From Heliopora coerulea (lineage: Eukaryota > Cnidaria > Anthozoa > Scleralcyonacea > Helioporidae), in assembly GCA_030142905.1 (NCBI GenBank), contig JASJOG010000002.1:2024001-2088000 (forward strand): a stretch of 64,000 nucleotides of DNA, written 5' to 3'. The translations under genes and the position numbers were made by a program. Under the pieces are notes generated by a model. It saw only the letters and a list, made by a program, of their open reading frames with translations, was not told the DNA's origin and searched no databases. This document shows, one piece after another, positions 36,550-47,661 of this stretch (the stretch's first letter is position 1; every line of letters begins with the position of its first letter).

Positions 36550-36774
36550 CAGGGCCGCCGAGAGGTTTTGGGGCCCCCGTCCCCCTTTTGGGGCTCCAAC
36601 GCTCTGAAACGCTGTTTCCTTGCATTTTGAGGGCAGTAACTATTGCTCTAACCCAACTGTCGTCCGTTATGTCACTGTCTTCAATCTTCGTTACGCCAAA
36701 AACGTAAAGTTCAAACATCTTAGGGGGCCCAGGGCAAGTTGCCCTCCCTGCCCTCTCCCCGCTCGGCTGCCCTC
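36550..36774. mobile_element. short nonautonomous hAT-like element, 225 bp
   Basis: Left end CAGGGCCGCCGAGAGG; right end CGCTCGGCTGCCCTC, inverted. Flanks TCCCTTAC (36542-36549) and TCCCCTAC (36775-36782) form an 8-bp target duplication with one mismatch, as expected for hAT. No coding capacity. Overlapping short frames are by-products. Confidence 0.65.
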
Positions 36775-37080
36775 TCCCCTACTAATCTATCAACGTACTT
36801 CTGGCCTTATTCGTTCGGTATATCGCCAAGGTACGCTACATAATAAGCCACTTTTGAAATGCACAATACTGCAATGGATATTAGGTCCACCATTCGTACC
36901 TGTTACACCTGCATGGTTGTCAAAGAAGTCTAATTACTTTTCTTTAGGTGTAAATCAACCTTAAAGTGCGTGCTAAATTAACGAGCCAAATGGCCGGGTG
37001 GGGAGTCTTTGCATGCCATGAAGTAGTAACAAAGCAATGCATGAATCTCCACATTCACGGGAAAATTACATGCATCTTTT

Positions 37081-37083
<3 letters not shown>

Positions 37084-37123
<40 letters not shown>

Positions 37124-37158
37124 GCATGTATGTATACATATATATATGTATATGTATA

Positions 37159-37207
<49 letters not shown>

Positions 37208-37239
37208 CCGAATACACACATATATATATATGACCGGAA
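37084..37239. repeat. compound TA / TATG microsatellite
   Basis: TA runs alternate with TATG and TACA units. A TATGACCG motif is repeated at 37202 and 37229 before the join to the hAT fragment. Confidence 0.9.
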
Positions 37240-37666
37240 CAGACTGAAACTGATGTTGTTCAATGTGTTTTGTTTTTTCATATTCTTATGTATCTTTTAA
37301 TCTGTAGACACAAATAAGAGGGCATAAACTGACGCGTTACACTTTGTTATAAAAAGGCATTTCTTTTTAATAAGGGCACTTTTCATGCTTGAAAAGGGCA
37401 CTTTTCATGCTTGAAAAGGGCACTTTTTGCGGTTTCAAAAAGGTTGAAGGGGCACAATGGTTTTGACCACCGTTGGTTTGGGATTGTTTAAATTTTTGCG
37501 ATGCTTTGGACTACATTTTAAAATTAGCAGTTTATACATGCAATCTATTAACATTTAGGTTTTTTTTTGGTGGCGAATTCCGTTTTCTGAAGATTAAATT
37601 ATTTTTCTTAGGATAAAATATGGGGGGCCTAAATCCCCCCAAGCCCCTCCCCCTCCGCGGCCCCTG
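37240..37666. mobile_element. truncated hAT-like element, 832-bp family, copy 2
   Basis: Homologous to 14554-14940 throughout, ending TCCGCGGCCCCTG, which is the exact complement of the left end of copy 1 (CAGGGGCCGCGGA). The left half is missing and joins directly to microsatellite DNA. A 22-nt block (GGGCACTTTTCATGCTTGAAAA) is tandemly expanded at 37374-37430, where copy 1 has a single GGGCATATTTT. Confidence 0.75.
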
Positions 37667-40600
37667 CAACCAAATACCAGCAAATTGGCACACAGCTAGT
37701 CAAAAGAGTTTTGATTATTATCATTTAATTGACAGGCAAATTTTGAATGTTTAGTCTCGGGGGGCGGTTTAGTTTGCTTTGGAAACAATGAAAAGCTCGC
37801 CATGTACTGAATATGTCACATAAACATTGCGCAGCAGGTACGTTTCGCTTATAAACTCAATAGATAAAGCACCACAATGATTTTACTTGGAGCATAAAGC
37901 CAGCATGCTGTCATTTTGATTTTATTACATTTCCTGGGCTTCTTGCTGCAATATCTGTAGTTGGTTTTGAATTTCCATTACTAAACATAATATATAAACC
38001 ACGTGCACGTCAAAGTACATCAACTTCTTTCCTTGAAAGTGACCGAAATGTCGTTTATTGAAAAACTGACAAAGATTTTTAACTCGTGCTCTGTTTGAGT
38101 CATTTAACTTCAATGCCGAATTTTAACCTGTTGATAGCTTTTGGTAAAAAATTTTCAAACTTACGTTGGATTTAAAGTTTGGACCTATCCGATCCTGAAA
38201 AGTCCAAGCTCATACCTTCTGTCGCAATGAATTACCCGGTCTTGTTGTCAACGGCGTATGCTACTTTTGATTATGGTTATTACCTCACAATCAACACGCA
38301 ATTAGAAGAGCTATTATGTTAAAAGGTACTCGGTTACATGTCAGATGTGTTCAACTAAAGGTCAATATCCTTTATCCGGCATCTTTTTACAAACCTCAAT
38401 TGAGTCGTGGCTTGCCGACCTCTTCGAAAGGAAGAAAGTATCATTGAGACTAGGCTTGTACGCTGCCTGACTAAATGAAGTTTTTAAATCTCTTTTCACT
38501 TGACTTGATGAGGATGAAGCCTCAATTTTAATCACAGGAGAGCACAAGAACAATGCTTTCTGGTGCTTCACTGTGCTGAAGGTTTTTTAAATACGGGCTA
38601 GATTCTCGCAATTTTTTTGTCACCTTCATGCATTCCTAGGATGGTAAAATGAAAGCAAATTACATAAAGTTTTCACAACTGAACTGTCACTCACTCTTCA
38701 ACCAGGTTTGCACTCATCTCTACCAGATAAACTGTCTGATTTATTTCAAAATCTACATCGAGAGTTAGTTTTGTTACTTAGTTCGTGGAAAATTTCTAAA
38801 ATAACAATAAAGTAAATTGGTTTGAAACTACAGCATATGATTTAAAAAACAAATTACAATATATCTAGGATAAACACTTACAGTATGAAAATGCGTATAT
38901 GAAAATCTTTACTCTTTGATTCATAGATCACATGAATAACTCGAATTTCAATGCTAAAGTTGTTATGTCTGGCTTTTTAACCCCAACACTGCGTTTCCTA
39001 ATCCACTTCAACTATAGATCATAACATATCATTTTAACTCCTCGGTGTTAATAGGATATGTTTTAAAGTTATGTTGTAAGGAAGGAGCTCTATATATGTG
39101 TGAGTGTGATTTGTAAGCACTTCAGCCATTTTTTGTTCACGATCTGTGCAATTGTACATGAGTTGATGGACGGATAATCAGATGAAAAATATGCAAGATT
39201 TTCTCAACAGGCTGACATCTATGATCAATTGCTTACATATATAAATTCCGAAGAAGTAATATAAGTCATTCACTTACGATAAAAAATTATATAATTACGA
39301 ACAAAAATAACTTTTCGGCAACTAAATTCTGAGATTTTACTAATTCATTACTTGTCTAACGGGGTATGACATAGGAACCAAAGGTTGTATCATAATATAA
39401 GTAATTTACAAATTTGTAACGATTAGTTAGACGATTGATTGTAAATTTGTTCATCTATTTAATAATAATTGGCAAATTGAGGTTCTTTATTATTCATCAT
39501 TGGACATTAGTTGTTTTTTTTATAGGGTAACTGAGCCTAAAAATAACGGTAGACCGTACAGATGTTTTTAGGTTGCTTTTTTTAAAATATATTTTATAAA
39601 GGCTTAATGTGCTAAAACTTTTTGGTATTGTATTTGATTTGATACATGCTGGTTGTGGATATTTTGCAAATAGGGGCAGACTGTGACATTAATCCTTCTA
39701 GATAGAAAAGCGATAATGGCAAACATATTTAACGGCCAAAGCAATTTTAGGACGTTGACCTTGGATAGCAGTGATAGATATACTGGTTCGGTGTGTCGGT
39801 GGTAAAGCAATGTAAGTCACGCCTCTGGATGTGTCGGAATTTTTTAATTAGACCGACTGCGTTTGTATTCATTTGCGCTCTGTTATTGTAACTGCTAAGG
39901 ACCGACTCTAATTCAAAAAAGTCTGCTGTAAATAACTTTACCACCTCTTCTAAATACGGGCTCTTTCTTTGAGGAGAAAATGAGTTTTGACATCTTTCTA
40001 TTTCAATTTCGAACCCTTTCCATGTTACTCAAGTAGTATAAGTAACTCATGTTATATATTACTGGTTCTTTTGATGAAATCTGTTTTTCTATTGCTATTC
40101 TATAAGGCATGATTGACAATTTATTAAAGTGGAAAGTAATTAATGACTCCACAGAGTAGAAAATGAAGGTATTAATGGGTTTCACAGTTTATCGTTTCAA
40201 AATAATTAGGACTTATGATTCGAGTTTGCAGTCAGCATTAGGTGAGTATTCCGTGTAAAGTTTTGTGCTGACCTTGACTGGACTCAGGCGGTTGATTAAA
40301 AATTTTAAAACAGAAATGATTTTTTCCTTCCCAACAATTCAGATTTGAGATGGCGAGTTTGATTTTCGAGATTGATAAGCCTATTATTAATTATACGAAG
40401 AAAAGTTCTATCCACTTCACGTAATACCTCACTGTATTCTCAAAATCACTGAAAAGATGGACATCATGAAAAGAGCAACTTGACTACAAAAAAGGCAAAC
40501 AAACAATTGAGAACTGCTGGCATGTACTTCGTACGAATAGAGAATAAATCTTTATTTTAAAATTAAAATAAAAATTAATCAATAAGAATGATATAGCAAA

Positions 40601-42784
40601 AATAATATAACCGAATCTCAGTAAATGTGCAAAAAAAAAGAACATTTTTTACCATCAGAAATATCTCATTATCAAAATAAGCATAAAGAAACCGCAAAGT
40701 GTCTGTCTCTTGCAAAGATCAGTAGATTTTCTGATGGTCTAGCTTGACCAATAGACAGTTATGAGGTACCCTTTCATCGTCGTCTCTGAAATTATTATCC
40801 AATCATCCGGAATCGGTGTCTTCAAAAATTAAAAAAAAAAAGTAGAGAATTTTACATTATCACAAAAATAAAGTAACCACGTCATTTGTAATCATATGTT
40901 CTCTATAAGATCAGATGGTCTAACAAAGATAACTTCGTCCAAAATTTTACTGAAGGAATTAAGTAACTGAAGCGACAGCTGAATTTTTTTGAATTTTTTT
41001 CTTTATAAAAAAAATTATCACTTTTCTTCTTTACTAGTTTTATAATCACTTTTTCTGAGAAGTTATCAACATTCTAGTCCGTTCCTATGTCACAATCCAC
41101 CTTGTAATCATATTGGAGCCTTGGAGGCCATAAATATGGTTTTCAATTCGATATGGGAAATAGTGTCCACTATCCAATAAAGATACTCTTTCAATTTAGT
41201 ACTCTTTGAATGTCTCATATTTAAAAACTTTAATGCTCCCACAAGACACTTCATATGCTTCCGCGCCGAGTGACTAGTGCTTAGGTAAAAACGTCACAGA
41301 GCTATTTTTGAAAAATTTCCATGAATTTCGAGAAAAAGGTATAAAATCTGAAGCTCTCTTATCTCACTATCTGCGCAGTTTTTTACAAAAAGGTAATCAG
41401 TAACATACACTAAGAATTCAAAAAGCAGTCTAAATGTGAGCAAATATCAACTTACGACGTTCCATTATTATGCATTATTTTCGTTGTTCACAAATTATAA
41501 GTGTTTGTGAATGTCAATGTGATAGCCAAATTTAATGTTATCCTCGTGAAGGTGGCTTTGATTGATCCCCTGGACAGGTGGTAATCCATTTTATAGAAAT
41601 ATGGTCTCGTGTGTGGTCTAAGCAAATTAGTGCATATTTTCGTTAATTTACCAAATGTGCGTTAAATGCGGTCTGCAAAAGTATTTTTTTCAGAGGATGA
41701 TGCTGGTAATTAAAAGTGGAGAACCAACTACTGCAGTTAAAAGAAATGGAGAATTTAAACTTTAGAAGCACTCAATTTATGTTGGAATATCTTACGGTTC
41801 AACACTGTCTATGTAACTCCAATACCTCGAATTTGATATTACTGTAAGCTTTTACTCTTTTACTCTTTTACTCAATTCTTGCGATACTTTGCTGGGAAAA
41901 AGATGCTTTTACGTCAGCATCTATTTTAACTTTCATCTCATGTTTTTATTATCCCGGAGGTGCTTTCAGAATGACCTCCATTATCATGCGGCGCGTCGCT
42001 CACATTTTATTTAATTATATTATCCCAAGCGTCTCGAGTATGATAGAGAGACAAAGCAGATGTACTTTTTAAATTTTTTTTTAACTAAGAACATAGTGTA
42101 CAACATGATACGTTTTGTGATAATTTCTCAAAAATCATGAGGATCTTCAGTTATTATTGTTTGATTTATTTACATGATATTATGAAGCAAAGCCGACAAA
42201 ACCCCTCAAGCTGTTTCGCATGAAGTCATTTCCAACATAGCGAAAAATAAATATTGTGTCTTGTTGAAATACCAGATCAAAGAATTTCTAATCAACTAAA
42301 TTTAATAACTAGAAACATTTCTACGAATTTGACGCGGATTTTCATGATACGACTGTCACACACGACGATTTGCCCAGATGTAAAGATCCTAAGTAAAAAG
42401 GGCCACTAATTGATATACTATTCCTTTATGTACATTTAAGTCACCTAAACTAGCCTCGTTCTTGCGAGAAAAGGTTTTCGAACAGCACAAAAACGAAGCT
42501 AGCTATGCCAACTTAAAAGGCACATAAAGGAATGTTAAATTGGTGACCATTCTTATACAAGTTGTACATGGTTTTCTCTCAAGGGTATTGCAACAATATC
42601 ATACAATCCATAAGGGGAATTTTGCTCATTAAGGACAATTGCAAGGCCCGGGCGAAGTATTGTTGGTGACTATCTTATCACGTGGTTCCATTGCCTCTAA
42701 ATGTACCACCGGTATCTTTTTCGGTACCACCAGTTATTCCACAAAAGCCGCACAGGTTCCACAAGGTATCGTATTAGACACACA

Positions 42785-42883
42785 TTAACCTTTTCCTGTC
42801 CTAGACGTTTCCCCTTCATGAGTGAAATCGTCTGGCGTTAGCCAGAGTAAAATCAAATAGTCGGGTACGAACCGCAGAGTTAA
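42785..42883 (+). repeat. TTAA-flanked small repeat with TCTGGC-GTTA-GCCAGA core, copy 4
   Basis: TTAACCTTTTCCTGTC at the left, the core at about 42830, and TTAA at 42880-42883. About 100 bp, matching copy 2 in size. Confidence 0.45.
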
Positions 42884-43331
42884 ATAATACTAAATTACAA
42901 TAATCAGTGTAAAACTTAGTACACATTTAAAATTATGCTCTAGTTTACAACTCTTGCTGCTAAGTTTGAGAGCAAATAAGAAAATTTCTTATGTCTCCAA
43001 ATCAAACAGAAATTATCAATATTCTCTCAACTTGACCGGCTACAAGGCCGTCGTTAAATTACTTACTCTGTTAATGAGTTACATAGTCCAACCAAAAGAG
43101 CGAACGAAAAACCTTATCTAATGAGAAAGCGAACGCTGTTATAAATAGCGATGAATAACTTTTTTACCCAATCTAATTAGCTCACCTATCTAGGAATATT
43201 CCGCACTATTCACCTCCAAGCAAAAACCAGATGGCTTCCCGTTTTGTTTTAGCTATGAAAGAAGAAAGCTGTTTTGAATAAACAAATCTGCCGTGCCGGA
43301 AAACACCAAAAAGACAACGAAATTTAGCAAT

Positions 43332-43385
43332 GAAATATTCAGAGATATTTCAGAAATATTCAGAAATATTCAGAAATATTCAGAT
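43332..43385. repeat. 10-bp minisatellite (AAATATTCAG)
   Basis: Five or so tandem copies of GAAATATTCA; one variant reads GAGATATTTCA. Confidence 0.85.
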
Positions 43386-43451
43386 ATGTATTTCTCTTAC
43401 TTTTTAGCAATAATTGCACTCCGGATGTGTTTAAAATTTACTAGCGGGCGA

Positions 43452-43898
43452 CAGTAGCGTAGCCAGACCCGAGCCTACCCGGGCCCAGGCCCGGGCGTCA
43501 GCTACAAACATGGGCGTTTCCCAAAACGTATTTGGCATATTCAACTGAAAAATACACGACAAATTTTGAATAATTTGAAATCAGCCCTTTAAGTTTGGTC
43601 CACGAATGGAATTTCTTTGCGCAACTTTTTCTCCCACGCTAAAAATTCGCGCAATTTGTTCTCATCAATGAGATATCTCGTGGTTTTAAAAGTAATTTGG
43701 AGGATCTGTACGATTGAAGCCTTCGAATCCAACTCGTTGCCGCAGCGTAACAAACGGGATTAGCGCCTTCATAATGCAAGAAATAGACTTTCAGAGACCC
43801 AAGAATTCAAACATTTTCCGGGGGAGCATGCCCCCGGATCTCCCTAATTATAATGCTTCCCAGACCCACGCATCATAGATTCTCTGGCTGCGCCACTG
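43452..43898. mobile_element. nonautonomous hAT element, 447 bp
   Basis: Ends CAGTAGCGTAGCCAGA and TCTGGCTGCGCCACTG are inverted. The 8-bp target duplication is GCGGGCGA (43444-43451) / GCGGACGA (43899-43906). It carries the GGGGGAGCATGCCCCCGG core shared with 22190 and 56140. No transposase. Confidence 0.85.
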
Positions 43899-43925
43899 GC
43901 GGACGACAAGCCGATGTTCCGATTA

Positions 43926-43977
43926 ATATGTATTAATCAACCTCATTAATATATTTATGAGGTTGATTAATGCATAT
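43926..43977. repeat. 21-bp inverted repeat (hairpin)
   Basis: Arms ATATGTATTAATCAACCTCA(T) and ATGAGGTTGATTAATGCATA(T) pair with one mismatch around a 10-nt AT loop. It lies 20 bp past the hAT target duplication. Confidence 0.8.
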
Positions 43978-44128
43978 CAACCCCATAGTTTGGTCGGTTC
44001 TTTCAGCCCCGCTCTCCCGTGGAAATATTCAAAAGCCGCCCCCTGCTTTTCAGACAGTTATCTCGTGCTTACAGGTGTATTCGCTTGATATCAACTTTCA
44101 GAGAACAAAAGAAACTGAACCAATGATG

Positions 44129-44330
44129 ATATATATATATATATATACAAAATTTAAAATCCGAGCAGGAGTGCCTTATTGGATTTAAAACACTAGGTGA
44201 TAACTGAGAGTTTTAGGTCCGATAGAGCACGCACTGTGACAATTCTTTATGTGTTAAGAAACCAACCTCCTAATACGCTAATTCACAAAGAAAGCTTGGG
44301 AATTCATGCTTTCTAAGCTGGGAAAATTTG
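44129..44330. repeat. TA-associated hairpin repeat, copy 2
   Basis: A TA run at 44129-44148 is followed by AAAATCCGAGCAGGAGTGCC, TTTAAAACAC, AGTTTTAGGTCC, GATAGAGCACG and CCTCCTAATACGCTAATTC, in the same order as at 25855-26000. It ends about 180 bp before the Dickkopf-like exon. Confidence 0.6.
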
Positions 44331-44513
44331 AGAAGAATTCGACGAGAAAAGTAAGCGTATTTTTCAGAAAGTTCCCTTCTATTCCAGAACTATAGCTATT
44401 TTTAAGCAATCATGCCCATTTCGTTCAAGCTCTTCTCGAACCCACAATAATATTAGTGTTTTGTTCTTGAGGTTACTGTGATTATTGAATCCTTATTCCT
44501 TTTTGCACTTCAG

Positions 44514-45416
44514 ACATTATATTCAAGTCCAAGCTCGTGCAAACCAACCATAGTAAACAGCAGGCCTCCCGAAATCCGAGAGACCAAAATGTGTTCGCAG
44601 AAAACCGATTGCCTTGAGGGAGAGTATTGTCACCCATTTCAATGTCTTTGCCTGAAACCTCTCGAGTCTGTCACAATCGCTCCACTAACAACATCGACGA
44701 GGAAGTGTAAGGACAACTCTAATTGCAAAAACCAAGAGTATTGCCATGAAATGTGGAAAATTTGTCTACAGACTGGGAAATTCTTCCGTAATTCACCACC
44801 CGAGAGGCCATCGTGGTACTGCGAATCCAATAAAGACTGCAGGCTCAACCAACAATGCCACAAGATATTCCATGCCTGCTACAAACGACCACGCGCCCCT
44901 ACTGTTCGAAGAAGTGCTTCAAATTCTCGAAAGTGTACGCATAAAAGCCAATGCGGGCACAACTACTATTGTCATGAATTTTTCCGGATCTGTCTTCCAG
45001 GAACGACAACCAACAAGACTACGTCAAATGGAAGATCTAATAGAAGTACGACCTGTCATAACGATGGAGACTGCAGGGCAGGTATGATGTGCCACGGCTT
45101 GTGGAAGATTTGCTTTACACCCGCGCAAAACCTGACAGTGAAACTGAACACGAAACGTGGATGCCAGCATGACAGTGACTGTCCAAAAGATAAGTATTGT
45201 CATGTAATGGGTGGTCAAGTGAGGGCCGTTATTGCACGGCACCGCCGAAACCTCCATAGCATTTGTTTACCTCGGTATCTTATTCAAATCCAAAAGTCTC
45301 AACAGAGACCAAAGTGCAGCACAGATGCCGAATGTGGACCGAATAAGTGCTGTTTAGAGAAGCTGGGAATTTGTTCATCGTATCAGCTGCCTGGAGACAT
45401 GTGCCTCCTGAAGAAG
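44514..45416 (+). CDS. Dickkopf-like cysteine-rich secreted protein, main exon
   Basis: A 903-nt exon bounded by CTTTTTGCACTTCAG|ACA and CTGAAGAAG|GTGAGG, phase 0 at both ends (301 codons). It carries six repeats of C-x5-C-x5-C-H-x5-C starting at 44592, 44706, 44820, 44934, 45054 and 45162, mostly 38 residues apart: for example CKDNSNCKNQEYCHEMWKIC and CTHKSQCGHNYYCHEFFRIC. From 45315 comes a different module, CSTDAECGPNKCCLEKLGIC then LPGDMCLLKK, matching the start of the Dickkopf Cys-2 (colipase-like) domain. The repeats resemble half of the Dickkopf Cys-1 domain. Linkers are basic and Ser/Thr/Pro-rich. Repeat 6 has 15 extra residues between its third and fourth cysteines. Dickkopfs act outside the cell, classically on Wnt/LRP signalling; whether this one does is unknown. 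No stop or shift is present. Clip-type or prokineticin-like proteins are alternatives. Confidence 0.8.
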
Positions 45417-46408
45417 GTGAGGAATATTTGTTTTGTTGAGTATTATTTGATGCACTGTTGATCAATCAGATATCGACGGTTTTACTTATAATTTAGCCTT
45501 CGATAATGTGTCACAAGTTTCATCTATAACATGTGCAAGCATTTCTTTATTCGTTGAACCATCGTCGGCTAAAAATTTGCAACAACATAGTTGTAAGATA
45601 TAAACCAAGTTTGCAATGATCGACATTGATGTTACACACAATATTGTTAATGCATGTAGGAGCTTGGTGCTATAGTAGATGATAAGTGAACGCTCGTCAG
45701 TCTTTACTAAACAATTGGTAAATGAGCTTGAAGAACGATTACTTATCATCCGCTATATGCCGCCAGTCTGTTGCCTTTCTTTTCAGCCTTTTCGAAGTTA
45801 GCCGAGTTTCCGCACCACGCTTTGATTGACTATGGCTGAAGATCACCGCGTCACGACATTGCTATTAGCGCGGGACAACATCGCTAATAACATTGGTGCT
45901 GCACAACATTGCTCACACCTGTTAACCCCGTCATGCATATTGTTGTCGTATTACAACAAATTACAACAAATTACAACAATTAAACCAATGAAAAACCAAA
46001 GCAAAAAATAAAAGAGAACAAGGAAAAAAAAGAATAAAAATCATGCATCAAAGTGTTAAAAATTTGAAATATATAAATTCTAGTAAATAAGAAAAGAAAG
46101 GGAAAAAACCAACATCCACAGTTCGCTAATGTCTGAAATTTCAAAATTTCTATACTCAATGAAGTTTTTGTCAATTAATCACAAAATATTTTTAAGGCAT
46201 TTCTCTCGAATTTGGGCTAAAAATCAAATTTTAGCATGACAAACAGGACTGAAATTTCACTGCTAATTGAAAATCTCTATGTCTTCGGCCTCTCAATTAT
46301 CTTCCTACCTTCTTATCCTTTATGAACTTCACCAACCCATCACTCCACACAATTACCTTCGACCATTTACACTACACATTCAATATATCTTTTATATACT
46401 TTTTGTAG

Positions 46409-46609
46409 ACGGCTTTCGCCTGTTCCTGTACAATTGGATCGTACTGCAGACCAGGAGGCACATCAGTTTCCCCCAAAACAATAATCATTAAAATGAACCT
46501 GCCCCAATCGACCGCAAATTATCTTAAGAATGGGTTTAGAAGAATGTACAAAGTCGGGAAATGCATCCCGAGACCATTGAATTTGAACCAGACTGACACT
46601 ATAAAATAA
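46409..46609 (+). CDS. Dickkopf-like protein, terminal exon (rest of Cys-2 domain)
   Basis: The acceptor TATACTTTTTGTAG precedes 46409. The phase-0 frame reads TAFACSCTIGSYCRPGG, then a basic stretch and YKVGKCIPRP, and stops at TAA 46607-46609 (66 codons). C-x-C-x-x-G-x-x-C followed by a late C matches the second half of the Dickkopf/colipase-fold domain, whose first half ends the previous exon, so the two exons complete one domain across a 992-bp intron. The exon is easy to miss because a competing frame is open through it. Confidence 0.75.
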   Translation, partial: TAFACSCTIGSYCRPGGTSVSPKTIIIKMNLPQSTANYLKNGFRRMYKVGKCIPRPLNLNQTDTIK

Positions 46610-46631
46610 ATGAGATGGTGAAATGACTAAT

Positions 46632-46637
46632 AATAAA
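46632..46637 (+). promoter_or_regulatory. polyadenylation signal of the Dickkopf-like gene
   Basis: AATAAA lies 23 nt after the stop codon; another AATAAA overlaps the stop (46605-46610). The 3' UTR is therefore probably short. Confidence 0.55.
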
Positions 46638-46639
46638 AG

Positions 46640-47600
46640 TTAAACATCATTTATTTTCACCCAGGAAATCATCGTCGATCTTTGACTTGTCTCGTCCTTT
46701 GACCGTGTCCTCTCATGTATATTAAGAGTCGTCAAGACGTTGTTCTTGTTACTGAGTGACTGTTTGATAGAGACTTGCTTGGACTGATAAGAATTAGGTA
46801 AACTCGGAAAATATGCCATATGATAATCTGATTTAGAAACATTCCTATTAATTTTAACCCATTGCAACATTGGTGATCGCAGACAGTAAAAACTTGGATA
46901 GAACTTTCCGCTATAAAGGTTAAGCCAAGAACAGTCATGTAAAAAGTATGAAATCTGAAATTATTGCATCACTGGAACACCTGAACTATCTGTTTCGTCT
47001 TCTTGTCTTATTCTATCTCTTTTGTTTTAAGGTGGGTTACTTGTGACTTTATGGTTGCCATGTTGGTGGAACTTTAGTGAACGAATCTCATTATATTTTA
47101 TTGTATGTTGCACCAACATGGCTGCCGAATCAACATTTTTTGAATCTTGAGAGATTGATTTCAGACCACCAATCAGTAGTGTATCGTGTACCTCATTGAA
47201 TTATTGTTTAAGAACTAGGAATACATAACTTAGCAACATTTTATCTAAAATTACATTCACAGAAGGATAGAGATACAAGACTTAATCTGAAGTGTTAAAT
47301 ATTAAGTGCCAAATACAAAGATTTTAGTTCCACAGCATTATTTCACTGAGAACACTCACGTTTTCTTTTTAACATGCAGGAAACGGAAAAATCATAAATA
47401 CACTTTTCTTGCTATCAATTCCTACTTTCTAAAATTTATACTTTATTCGAGTGTATTTCGTACTCTGTTTTTTCATCATAATGTTTGATTACAGATTCAT
47501 TACTGGCTGTCGTGACTGGTTTGCATTTAGTTTTTCGCGAATTTATGGACTGAAACATCCGCCTATAAACTGAGGCACTTTAAAAATAATCCCTTTATTC
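46640..47600. other. no gene seen; small inverted repeat
   Basis: GCCATGTTGGTG near 47056 and CACCAACATGGC near 47112 form a 12-bp inverted pair about 45 bp apart. Otherwise nothing is recognised. Confidence 0.5.
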
Positions 47601-47661
47601 TGATACTCTGAAAGGCAATCCTCATGTAAACGCCCCCAGAGACCCAGATGCCATCAAGTTT

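Larger units (their letters stand above)
35231..44513 (+). other. long presumed intron of the Dickkopf-like gene, filled with repeats
   Basis: It contains a 225-bp hAT element (36550), TA/TATG microsatellites (37084-37239), a truncated 832-bp-family hAT (37240), a TTAA-type repeat (42785), a 10-bp minisatellite (43332), a 447-bp hAT (43452), a palindrome (43926) and a TA-associated hairpin repeat (44129). 38000-42780 is otherwise AT-rich with no supported exon. A minus-strand frame at 38362-38571 has non-random composition and possible splice sites, but I assign nothing to it. The acceptor at the right end is TTATTCCTTTTTGCACTTCAG. Confidence 0.45.

Noticed and set aside
40163..40241. Alternative first exon for the Dickkopf-like gene (ATG ending at a TTAG|GTGAGT donor)
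   Set aside because: The exon would end in phase 1 while 44514 begins in phase 0, and the peptide has no clear signal sequence.
43332..43385. Short regular repeats considered as a CRISPR-like array
   Set aside because: Units are 10 bp, contiguous and without spacers; the genome is eukaryotic.
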